From Buttiauxella agrestis (GTDB lineage Bacteria; Pseudomonadota; Gammaproteobacteria; Enterobacterales; Enterobacteriaceae): DNA of 64,000 nt. Each line of letters opens with the position of its first letter. Position 1 is the first letter of the stretch. Made by a program: the position numbers and the translations under genes. The stretch is from the NCBI RefSeq assembly GCF_900446255.1, contig NZ_UIGI01000001.1:3126763-3190762 (forward strand), read 5' to 3'. Under the pieces are notes generated by a model. The model saw only the letters and a list, made by a program, of their open reading frames with translations. It was not told the origin of the DNA and made no database searches. Of the stretch, positions 56,849 through 64,000 are shown one piece after another.

Positions 56849-58013
56849 CGGAAACTCCTAAAATCAGACTGGCATTGTTGCCGCCAAAAGCAAATGAGTT
56901 CGACAACATGATGGGTTTAGAGAATGCCTGCGGCGCGGTGAGTAAACCACAGCCCGCGAGGGTCAAGTCTTGATGCGTATCACTGAAATCTTGCGCGGGT
57001 AACGGCAAATCACCTGCCAGCAATAAATAACACAGGGCGGCTTCACAAGCGCCTGCTGCACCTAACGTGTGGCCGGTCAGGTGTTTCGTCGAGCTGCAAG
57101 GGATACGCTCACCAAAAAGTTGATTCACCACTTTGGCTTCGATTTCGTCGTTCAGACGGGTGGCGGTGCCGTGCATATTAATATAGCCAATCTCATCCGC
57201 CGCGAGTTTTGCTTCCCGCAGCGCCATTTCAATGGCGCGAATCGCCCCGACACCTTCCGGGTGCGGAGCCGACATATGCCAGGCATCCGTCGATTCCCCT
57301 ACCCCCAACAAACGCACTTTCCCCGGCTCCTGGGTGAGTAAAATCAAGACACCCGCTTCGCCGATGGAGATCCCGTTGCGCTCGGCGCTAAAGGGTTTGC
57401 AGCGCTCATTGCTCAATGATTCGAGGCTGCTAAAGCCGTTAATCGGCATTCGGCTTAATGTATCTGCACCGCCCACAATGGCGGCATCCACCATGCCTGA
57501 CTCAATCAACCTTTTACCAGTGATGATCGCCCGCGCACTGGAGGAACAGGCGGTGGAAATCGTCAATGCCGGGCCAAATAATTGCAGATAGTCGCTGAGA
57601 AAACGCGACGGATCGCCCAATTCTTGCTGACCGTAACGATAAGAGTCAGGGGGATTTCCGCCGTGGCTGCCGCTCACCATTCGGTCGCCCTCATCCAGCC
57701 CTGAAGTGCTGGTTCCGAGAATCACCGCCACGCGAGAATCGCCGTATTTCGCTATTGCTTCATCCACCTGCGGGCGAATTTGCGCCAGCGCCGCCAACAA
57801 CAGACGATTGTTACGGCTGTTGTACCGCGCCATTTCTTCTGGAATTTCTGGCAATTCACCCGTGACGCGTCCGACCCAACATTCGCCTTGTTGCAACCAG
57901 CCTTCAGTATCTGGCCCCATGCCGGGGGCAACGCCTGCCTGCAAATTTGCCGCGATATCTTCAAGGTTGTTGCCCAACGCATTAACCATGCCCACGGCCG
58001 AAAAAGTCATCAT
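56841..58013 (-). CDS. apeO: ApeO-type beta-ketoacyl-ACP synthase
   Basis: A 390-residue ketosynthase. The nucleophile cysteine is in ISTACSSSARAI near residue 162, and the histidines are in NMHGTATRLND near 283 and LTGHTLGAAGACEA near 319. It is distinct from ApeR and in aryl polyene systems forms the main elongating complex with a chain-length-factor partner (ApeC), which is not in this window. Two ATGs begin the frame; 58013 has GGAAAG at good spacing. Confidence 0.9.
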   Translation of the reverse strand: MMTFSAVGMVNALGNNLEDIAANLQAGVAPGMGPDTEGWLQQGECWVGRVTGELPEIPEEMARYNSRNNRLLLAALAQIRPQVDEAIAKYGDSRVAVILGTSTSGLDEGDRMVSGSHGGNPPDSYRYGQQELGDPSRFLSDYLQLFGPALTISTACSSSARAIITGKRLIESGMVDAAIVGGADTLSRMPINGFSSLESLSNERCKPFSAERNGISIGEAGVLILLTQEPGKVRLLGVGESTDAWHMSAPHPEGVGAIRAIEMALREAKLAADEIGYINMHGTATRLNDEIEAKVVNQLFGERIPCSSTKHLTGHTLGAAGACEAALCYLLLAGDLPLPAQDFSDTHQDLTLAGCGLLTAPQAFSKPIMLSNSFAFGGNNASLILGVSDD

Positions 58014-58015
58014 GA

Positions 58016-58591
58016 TTAGCTTTCCAGGTGCTGAATACGGATCACATAGCCGAAACGAAGATGGTGAACACTCACTGGCTGGCGGATTCCGTTACGCATC
58101 AGATAGTGGATGGTTTCTATCAGCTCACCCTGGTCGTCGCGCAATTCACGGCGTGAATCAATATCTTTTAGCGTCCACCCCGCTGGCAATTGCTTCTGCC
58201 AGGCGTTTATCGGCCAGTAGCTCAACATAATATCGGCAAGAACCTGACTGGCTGGAGGCAATTCTGGAAGCGTGATGGATTGTTCGGTTTTAATCCCGCT
58301 CTTATCGTAGGTCAAACGGAATAAACGAATCCCCAACGGGGACAAACCGGCCAGCATCACTTTCTGCTGGTCGGCATTGAGCAACACCATCAGCGATTGC
58401 GTCTTGCCCTTCACCTCAGCACTTAATAGCTGCTGCTCGGTGATGGACGGAGCAATACCTGGCGCGGGTAACGTCACCAGCGTGCCGGGTTTTAACCACG
58501 CCTGCGGGCGCGTGTTATCCGGTTTTGGAGCGCTGCATGCACTCAGTAAAAGCGCGCTAAACAAGACGGCCAATGTCGGTAGTTTTTTCAT
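58016..58591 (-). CDS. apeN: ApeN-type DUF3261 lipoprotein
   Basis: A 191-residue lipoprotein with signal peptide MKKLPTLAVLFSALLLSAC, the acylated cysteine at residue 19. The mature part belongs to DUF3261, regularly present in aryl polyene clusters and suspected to help deliver the pigment lipid to the outer membrane. The ATG at 58591 overlaps the apeM stop (ATGA). Upstream in-frame codons are not part of it. Confidence 0.88.
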   Translation of the reverse strand: MKKLPTLAVLFSALLLSACSAPKPDNTRPQAWLKPGTLVTLPAPGIAPSITEQQLLSAEVKGKTQSLMVLLNADQQKVMLAGLSPLGIRLFRLTYDKSGIKTEQSITLPELPPASQVLADIMLSYWPINAWQKQLPAGWTLKDIDSRRELRDDQGELIETIHYLMRNGIRQPVSVHHLRFGYVIRIQHLES

Positions 58592-60921
58592 GATTCTCTC
58601 TTTCCCTTTCCCTGGGTGGATGGAGGTAAGGCTAAAGGTGCGGTTAAAAATGCGCAGAAGATCCCGCAACTCAACACAATGCCAAAGCTTGCGATGGCTT
58701 GCGTCTGGCTAAAGACCAGCATGCCTAAGGTGAAAAGCGTGGTCAGCAAGGCAACACTAATGGCCAGCAATGACGTCAGCGGTGTTCCGCGCGGGTTGCT
58801 AAAGAACAGGGTGTAATTAATGCCAATTCCCAGCACCAGCATCAGCGCTAATAACGAGAACAAATTGAGTGCGTGCCCGCTAAAGGCGAGTGCCGCAAGA
58901 CCACCGCCCAGCGATAACAGCGAAGGCACGACACTGAGCAAGCCCCGTTTCACGCCCAGACGCAGCACGTAACTGAGCGCAATCGCCACTACCGCCGCTG
59001 CCAACAGCGTCGCCAGTAAACTGCGGAAATGGCTGAACAACTCGTTGAACATGACTTTACGATCAACCCAACTGACACCCGGAATGTTAGCCGCAATCTG
59101 GCCGAGCTGTTGGCTGTCGTGAACGCCACTCACAGGCACCAGCGCACCGCTTTTACCTTCAGGTAACGACAACCACAGCAAACGCCAGCCGCTACTGATC
59201 ACACTTTTTTGCCAGACATCCGGCGTCACCGCCATCTGTTGCAGATTTGGCGCACTCACCGTAATCCCGCTTTGCGCGAGGCGTTTTTGTAGTAGCGGTG
59301 CCGCTTCGCGCAGCAATTGTAAATCTGCCTGCTGTTGTTCAAGAGAGGCGAGTGGGATCAGGCGATAGCTGTCGATGGCTTTATCGGCTTTCAACTTAGC
59401 CAACGCGGGGGCGAGTTTTTCCAGCCGTTGCAGGGTTTGCTCGGCGCTGTCGCCGTAAACCACGAACCATTTTTGATCCATTCCCTGCCCGGTTAAGGCG
59501 GTTATAGCCTGTTCTTCACGGAGTAAATCTTGCGGGAGTGCCTGGAAGCTGGCGATATCGTCATTGATTTTTAATGATGCAATTCCGGCGAGGCTGATAA
59601 CCAACAATGCGAGTGGTATTCCGAAACGCACCGCGTTGTTGTGTTGCCACGCCTTCAGCCAGGCGTTGAGCCAACGGCGACAAGGCACCTGGCGGACGGG
59701 CAAACCGCGCACCGCAAACGGATACCAACACACCACCGTCAGGCAGGACGCTATCAAACCGCTGGCGGCAAATACCGCGAGCTGGCGAATACCGGGGAAA
59801 GGCGCGAGGATCATGATCAAATAAGCAATGGCGGTCGTCGCCAACGCCAGCAGCAATGCCGGAAGCACTTTGCGCAAACTGGCGATCGGCGAATTTTGCC
59901 CGCCGTGAACCATACGTTCGGTGAGGTAATACAGGGTGTAATCTGCCGAAATGCCGACGATGCTCATGCTCATCACCAGCGTCATCAGATGCAGTTCGCC
60001 AAAACACAACAGCGTGATGGCGGTACCTGCAAAGGCGCCGATGGCGACAGAAGTGACACATAAAATGAGCGGCCGCACCGAGCGAAAAACCAGCAATATC
60101 AACAACAGCACGCCAATGACCGTGGCAAGACCCAGCGTAGAAACATCGTGTTTGGCCTGCTGGCTGGCGTAATCGCTATAAAACAGCGTGCCGCGTGACA
60201 TCACTTGTGCCTGCGGGAACTGCTGTTTCAGCTTTTGCTGCAAGGCTCGCAGTTGCTCAACTGCTTCGCGCCCTTGCTGCATATCAAAGGAAGAACCTTT
60301 GAGTTCGCCGTGCAGCAAATACCAGTAACGCCCTTGTTTATCACGCGCCACCAGCCAGCCGTTCATCAGCCGCATCTGGCTGGCCGTTTGTTGCAGCGCC
60401 AGTTGCGAACCACGCGTCAGCATCAGCGGGTCGTTGGTCAGCTCTTTACCGCTGACGCCGGAAAACGCCGAATAGAGTTGCGCTAATACCCATTGCGCCT
60501 GCGCTTCCCCACCATTTTGTAAACGGCTGCGGGTCTGGGTATCCACCAGGCCATTACGGTGCTCGAAGTAGAATTTCCCCCACTCCTGCTGGCCTTTGGC
60601 ATCCATCGGGCCTTGCACGCCTTGCAAAAACGGCTGCTGTTGCAGTTGCGTTTGCCACCATGTTGCCGCCTCGTCATTCGGCTTATCGCCGGGGCTGACC
60701 ATCCACATCATTTGCCTGTCGAGACGTTGCAAAAAACCGTTCTCGATTTGCGGAGGGATTTTCCCCAGGCTGCTGGCAGGCAGGAGCGAAAGCACGCTGC
60801 TGTCGAGCCTGGCTTTGGGTAGCGTCACGGCGAGCAACGCCACCAGCAGCGTGACGACTGCCAGCCAGCCCCATGCCAGGCGACGATGCACGTCAGAAGG
60901 TGAAGCGTTGCTGCTCTTCAT
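58588..60921 (-). CDS. apeM: ApeM-type MMPL/RND-family exporter
   Basis: A 777-residue MMPL-type transporter with two repeated halves. Each half has a large periplasmic loop (about 40-250 and 440-620) and a group of membrane helices (about 255-420 and 635-770). SMSIVGISADYTLYYLTERM near residue 321 and LMLVLGIGINYTLFFSNPRG near 701 are the paired intramembrane proton-relay helices. It should move the aryl polyene lipid off the inner membrane. Its start overlaps the 3' end of apeL by 29 bases. Confidence 0.9.
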   Translation of the reverse strand: MKSSNASPSDVHRRLAWGWLAVVTLLVALLAVTLPKARLDSSVLSLLPASSLGKIPPQIENGFLQRLDRQMMWMVSPGDKPNDEAATWWQTQLQQQPFLQGVQGPMDAKGQQEWGKFYFEHRNGLVDTQTRSRLQNGGEAQAQWVLAQLYSAFSGVSGKELTNDPLMLTRGSQLALQQTASQMRLMNGWLVARDKQGRYWYLLHGELKGSSFDMQQGREAVEQLRALQQKLKQQFPQAQVMSRGTLFYSDYASQQAKHDVSTLGLATVIGVLLLILLVFRSVRPLILCVTSVAIGAFAGTAITLLCFGELHLMTLVMSMSIVGISADYTLYYLTERMVHGGQNSPIASLRKVLPALLLALATTAIAYLIMILAPFPGIRQLAVFAASGLIASCLTVVCWYPFAVRGLPVRQVPCRRWLNAWLKAWQHNNAVRFGIPLALLVISLAGIASLKINDDIASFQALPQDLLREEQAITALTGQGMDQKWFVVYGDSAEQTLQRLEKLAPALAKLKADKAIDSYRLIPLASLEQQQADLQLLREAAPLLQKRLAQSGITVSAPNLQQMAVTPDVWQKSVISSGWRLLWLSLPEGKSGALVPVSGVHDSQQLGQIAANIPGVSWVDRKVMFNELFSHFRSLLATLLAAAVVAIALSYVLRLGVKRGLLSVVPSLLSLGGGLAALAFSGHALNLFSLLALMLVLGIGINYTLFFSNPRGTPLTSLLAISVALLTTLFTLGMLVFSQTQAIASFGIVLSCGIFCAFLTAPLALPPSTQGKGKRES

Positions 60922-61498
60922 GAGTCAATTTTCGCGGTTCCAGACGGTGGTTACTGAAGGTGATTTCGGTGAAATCGCCCTGCAAATCGTTTAACGCAAT
61001 GCGATTAAGATATTTGTCGCCCTGCAACGTAATGGTGCTGAAAAGCTTGTCGAGCGGTGTGGTTATTGGCGTTAAGACCAGTTGCCATTGGCCTTTGCCC
61101 TGGTCGGTAAACACGCTGGAAAAGTTCTCATCAAGTACTTTGCGGTCGGCCTGAAATAACGCGCGCAACAAATGGTTGAACTGGAACATTTGCGGGTTAC
61201 TGTCCGCGGTGATGATCTGCGGTGCCTGATTGCCCATGATTTGCGCCATGTGGCTATCATCAAGCACCAGCGTCATCGGGAAAGGATGCTGTTGTTGCCA
61301 CCACAGCCCTTTGCTTTTGGCGATAAGCACTTCTCCGCTGGAATGCAGTGGTTGTGCCATGCCGCTAATCTGGCGGTCCTGCTGGAACTTCGCCCGAACA
61401 ACCGGCTGCGAGGCAAAGCTGCGTTGCACGTCATCAAGCGTAATGGCGCTCGCTGTACAGCTGATAAACAGCAAGGCCAAAAAAATGATTCTATTCAT
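60893..61498 (-). CDS. apeL: ApeL-type LolA-like periplasmic carrier
   Basis: A 201-residue protein with signal peptide MNRIIFLALLFISCTASA and a LolA-like mature domain. It is a probable periplasmic chaperone for a lipid or the aryl polyene product, working with ApeM and ApeN. It overlaps apeK at the start by 8 bases and apeM at the end. Confidence 0.88.
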   Translation of the reverse strand: MNRIIFLALLFISCTASAITLDDVQRSFASQPVVRAKFQQDRQISGMAQPLHSSGEVLIAKSKGLWWQQQHPFPMTLVLDDSHMAQIMGNQAPQIITADSNPQMFQFNHLLRALFQADRKVLDENFSSVFTDQGKGQWQLVLTPITTPLDKLFSTITLQGDKYLNRIALNDLQGDFTEITFSNHRLEPRKLTHEEQQRFTF

Positions 61499-61916
61499 AA
61501 CTCAAGCCCATGCGTTCAAAAAGGATCTGAGGTGAGACAAAACACATCTCCCCTGTTGTTGCTTCAACGGCAACCTGAATGGTGTAACCGGTAGTGGTAC
61601 GTTTTCCGCTTGCGGCATCGACAATTTCGTAACCAATTTTCAGGCGGTTTTCGTATTCCAGCACCGTGGCTCGCACCAGAATTTGCTGTTCAAATTTCAC
61701 AACATCACGGTATTTCACGCGAGTATCGACGACCGGCCAGACGTAACCCGACTCCTGCATGGCGCGATAGCCGTAATCAAACTGCCCGAGCAGCGCTTCA
61801 CGCGCGACTTCAAAGTAGCGAAAATAGTTACCGTGCCACACAACGCCCATCGCATCGACATCATGGAATGGGACTTTGATACCGATCTCCACGGTAAAAC
61901 GTGGGGAATTTAACAT
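61491..61916 (-). CDS. apeK: ApeK-type acyl thioesterase
   Basis: A 141-residue hotdog thioesterase of the 4-hydroxybenzoyl-CoA family. The signature DVDAMGVVWHGNYFRYFEVA begins near residue 19 and contains the catalytic aspartate (DAMGVVWH). It may edit or release acyl groups during pigment assembly. It overlaps apeJ by 7 bases and apeL by 8. Confidence 0.9.
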   Translation of the reverse strand: MLNSPRFTVEIGIKVPFHDVDAMGVVWHGNYFRYFEVAREALLGQFDYGYRAMQESGYVWPVVDTRVKYRDVVKFEQQILVRATVLEYENRLKIGYEIVDAASGKRTTTGYTIQVAVEATTGEMCFVSPQILFERMGLSYE

Positions 61917-63607
61917 CCAGACTCCTTTTCCGGCGGCAATTGCCAGAAATCATAAAAATTAAACCAGTCGAGTGGCGAGCGCAGCGCGTAAAACTCAAGA
62001 CGCTGCGCGTAAAAATCAATGTGCTCTTGTAACGCTTGTTGGCGCGTGGCGCGCGGCAGCAATAGCGGATCGGCAAAATGTTCTGCATGAATGCGTAGCT
62101 TGCCTTGTTCACGCAAGACCATCATCAGAATGACCGGGCATCTTAATGCTGCGGCAAGAATAAACGGCCCTTGCGGAAAGGGAGCTGAACGCCCCATAAA
62201 CTCGCTCCAGCACACGCGCCGCTCGCCGCCGCGCTGTGGATTTACCGCAATTCTGTCTCCGACGATAGCCACCCATTCTCCGGCTTCGAGCTTTTCTTGC
62301 AGCATCATGGCGGTTTCCGGGCCAATGTGGCTTACCGGCAATAAATTCACGCCAGCCTGAGGGGCGATTTCTTCAATAATCTGGCGAAAGCGCTGGGCGT
62401 GTTCGGTAAAGACTAGCGCATTAATGACCAGCCCGGCTTCAACCTGCGCCAGAGCGCGGCTGGCTTCGATATCGCCGAGATGGGCGGCAAGAATTAACTT
62501 CCCCTGCCCGGCCTGCGGCTGTAACACTTCGCGGCTGCCGGGCGCGAATTCAATGTCGCGCCCCCAGATAAGATCCCCACGCCAGGCAGCAATTTTGTTG
62601 AGCATCGCATCACCAAAACGTAAGAAATGGCGATAGCTATTTAAGCCATTTGGCAACGTGATTTGCTGGGTTTGCGCCCGCTTACGAACGCGTGCCAGCC
62701 ACTGCTGCGAGGCTTTTCGCTGCGTGCTTCCCGTGAGCCACATCCACGCCACAACCGGGTAAAGCAAAGCGTTAAATGCGCGGCGCCCTAAGCGCTGGTA
62801 GATATTGAGCATCAGGCGCATTCCTGCCAGCCCTTTGCGCTCCGGGACTTGCGCCCAATGGGCGTTTTGATGACGGCGGCGAGCCAGCAGCGTCGGAATG
62901 CGCGGCACCATACCGAAGAACAATCGCGTGTGCATCCAGGAAATGCGCACGTTATCGCGCAGCGCATCGAAATGTGAAACGCCATCTGGCGGATAAATCA
63001 CCCGGGTGCGCAAAAAACGGCTGTTGGTCCCTGCCCAATATAATCGCACCATGATTTCGGTGTCGAAATCCATTCGTTTGCCGGGGCTGTGGCGGGCAAT
63101 TACCGCAAGGGTAGCCGCCAGCGGATAGACGCGAAAGCCGCACATACTGTCTTTTAACGACAGGGATAACGTTTCAATCCATACCCAGACGTGGGTGATG
63201 TAGCGCCCGTAAAGGCGCGATTTCGGCACGGAGTCATCGTATTCCGGGGTGCCAGATATCAGGCTGGCAGGATGTGCGCGAGCTTCCTCTAAAAAACGCG
63301 GCACATCTTCTATGCAATGCTGCCCGTCGGCATCAAGCTGAATGGCGTGAGTAAACCCTGCCTGCGCTGCCGCTTTAAGCCCGGTAATCACCGCCTCGCC
63401 TTTCCCCTGGTTGGACTCAAGCTCAATCAAGGTGACGCCGGTTAATTGCGCCAGCTGCTGTTTAGTCGCAGGTTCGCTGCCGTCATCAACAATAATGCAT
63501 GGCAGATCATACGGTTGCAGCCTGACCACCACAGCGGCTATCGTGGCGCCGTGGTTGTAACAGGGGATCACCACGCAGGGGCGAAAAGCCGAAGGCGCTA
63601 CGGGCAT
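61910..63607 (-). CDS. apeJ: ApeJ-type glycosyltransferase-acyltransferase fusion
   Basis: A 565-residue fusion. Residues 1 to about 240 form a GT2 glycosyltransferase with PCYNHGATI near 14, IIVDDGSEP near 38 and the DxD-like QLDADGQH near 88. Residues from about 290 to 565 form an LpxL-like acyltransferase with an HX4E motif, HLGDIE, near 375. It probably builds the lipid/sugar anchor carrying the polyene. The ATG at 63607 gives the conserved start; 30 upstream codons lie inside apeI and are rejected. It overlaps apeI by 10 bases. Confidence 0.9.
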   Translation of the reverse strand: MPVAPSAFRPCVVIPCYNHGATIAAVVVRLQPYDLPCIIVDDGSEPATKQQLAQLTGVTLIELESNQGKGEAVITGLKAAAQAGFTHAIQLDADGQHCIEDVPRFLEEARAHPASLISGTPEYDDSVPKSRLYGRYITHVWVWIETLSLSLKDSMCGFRVYPLAATLAVIARHSPGKRMDFDTEIMVRLYWAGTNSRFLRTRVIYPPDGVSHFDALRDNVRISWMHTRLFFGMVPRIPTLLARRRHQNAHWAQVPERKGLAGMRLMLNIYQRLGRRAFNALLYPVVAWMWLTGSTQRKASQQWLARVRKRAQTQQITLPNGLNSYRHFLRFGDAMLNKIAAWRGDLIWGRDIEFAPGSREVLQPQAGQGKLILAAHLGDIEASRALAQVEAGLVINALVFTEHAQRFRQIIEEIAPQAGVNLLPVSHIGPETAMMLQEKLEAGEWVAIVGDRIAVNPQRGGERRVCWSEFMGRSAPFPQGPFILAAALRCPVILMMVLREQGKLRIHAEHFADPLLLPRATRQQALQEHIDFYAQRLEFYALRSPLDWFNFYDFWQLPPEKESGC

Positions 63608-63948
63608 AGTTTGATCTTCCCACTGCTGGCCGGGATCTCGCCTTGCTCGGTCAACAAGGTGTAAGAAAAACTCAGCACGTTGCGTTGCGCCTCCCATTTC
63701 AGATTCAGCTCCAGCTTGTTGCCCGGCACAATCGGGCGCTGGAATTTAACACTATCAATCGCGCTAAAGCGCATTCCCGGCGCCAGCTCCAGACCGTAAG
63801 CCATCACCCAATCTAACTGCGCGACGCCAGGCAAAATCGACTGCGTGGGGAAATGCCCCGAAAACCAGCCTAACGTTGCCGGTACGTCCAGTTGTAAACG
63901 CAGTTGGTGCGTCTCGGGTTGCGAACGATTTAACTCAACGGGTTTCAT
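63598..63948 (-). CDS. apeI: ApeI-type dehydratase, small hotdog protein
   Basis: A 116-residue FabA/FabZ-type hotdog protein. The catalytic-loop region WFSGHFPTQSILPGVAQLDW near residue 28 keeps the histidine and the LPG turn of FabZ enzymes. In known aryl polyene systems ApeI dehydrates 3-hydroxyacyl-ACP, with ApeP as a second dehydratase. The ATG at 63948 follows AGGA; the upstream TTG is not needed. It overlaps the end of the adenylating-enzyme gene by 14 bases. Confidence 0.88.
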   Translation of the reverse strand: MKPVELNRSQPETHQLRLQLDVPATLGWFSGHFPTQSILPGVAQLDWVMAYGLELAPGMRFSAIDSVKFQRPIVPGNKLELNLKWEAQRNVLSFSYTLLTEQGEIPASSGKIKLCP

Positions 63949-64000
63949 CAAATAATTCCTGTAGTTGCGTCCATGCGCGTTTGCTTTGGCTATTGAGCGG
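63935..64000 (-). CDS. apeH: C-terminus of an ApeH-type acyl/aryl-ACP ligase (partial)
   Basis: The last 21 codons and stop of a gene entering from the right edge. They read PLNSQSKRAWTQLQ then ELFDETR. PLNSQSK resembles the A10 motif of AMP-forming ligases, whose lysine acts in adenylation, and in known clusters an AMP-ligase (ApeH) precedes apeI. The identity is inferred from so short a fragment plus position. Confidence 0.6.
   Translation of the reverse strand, partial: PLNSQSKRAWTQLQELFDETR

Noticed and set aside
1-64000. tRNA, rRNA, CRISPR array, insertion sequence or prophage
   Set aside because: I saw no cloverleaf-like sequence ending in CCA, no evenly spaced direct repeats and no transposase or integrase motif.

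Overview
This window is chromosomal DNA from a member of the Enterobacteriaceae (order Enterobacterales). Nearly every gene has a clear Escherichia coli counterpart, and the reading frames are compact with moderate GC. The genus cannot be fixed from the sequence alone. Compared with E. coli from memory, the order is rearranged: the purine/uric-acid cluster (about 65 min in E. coli) lies beside the murJ-rimJ-pyrC-opgGH block (about 24 min), the flg flagellar genes that normally flank murJ are absent, and an arginine decarboxylase operon plus an aryl polyene cluster follow ymdB. I saw no rRNA, tRNA, CRISPR array, insertion sequence or prophage.

Region 1 (1-27351) is an anaerobic purine/uric-acid catabolic island: ygeV (sigma54 activator, cut by the window edge), ygeW-ygeX-ygeY-hyuA-yqeA, the divergent yqeC-yqeB maturation pair, ygfK-ssnA-ygfM-xdhD, xanQ-guaD-ghxQ, the ferredoxin-type genes ygfT-ygfS, and the urate transporter uacT. 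Transporters bring in xanthine, guanine/hypoxanthine and urate. Molybdenum hydroxylase, deaminase, hydantoinase and peptidase-like enzymes process the ring. YgeX, YgeW and YqeA can yield pyruvate, ammonia and, through carbamoyl phosphate, ATP. YgfK, YgfT and YgfS are multi-cluster iron-sulfur/flavin proteins that probably carry electrons. Each of the three divergent intergenic regions has a good -24/-12 sigma54 promoter facing the plus-strand operon, a shared TTATCA-N3-TGATAA dyad upstream, and CRP-like sites of varying quality. This reads as one regulon. mocA, which in E. coli lies between yqeC and ygfK, is missing.

Region 2 (27357-42377) is housekeeping: an unnamed cold-shock-domain protein, murJ-mviM-yceH-rimJ on the minus strand, then mdtH, grxB, yceB, pyrC, dinI, bssS, solA, trhO (minus), lpxL, mdtG, msyB and yceK (minus). 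A PurR box and a start-site-switch hairpin precede pyrC, and a LexA box precedes dinI.

Region 3 (42424-49927) is envelope biosynthesis: opgG-opgH for osmoregulated periplasmic glucans, divergent opgC, then ymdB-clsC. Region 4 (50074-53721) is an arginine acid-resistance operon, adiC followed directly by an AdiA-like decarboxylase. Region 5 (53767-64000, minus strand) is most of an aryl polyene pigment cluster (apeH fragment, apeI to apeR, and a phosphopantetheinyl transferase), tightly overlapped as one operon and running off the right edge.
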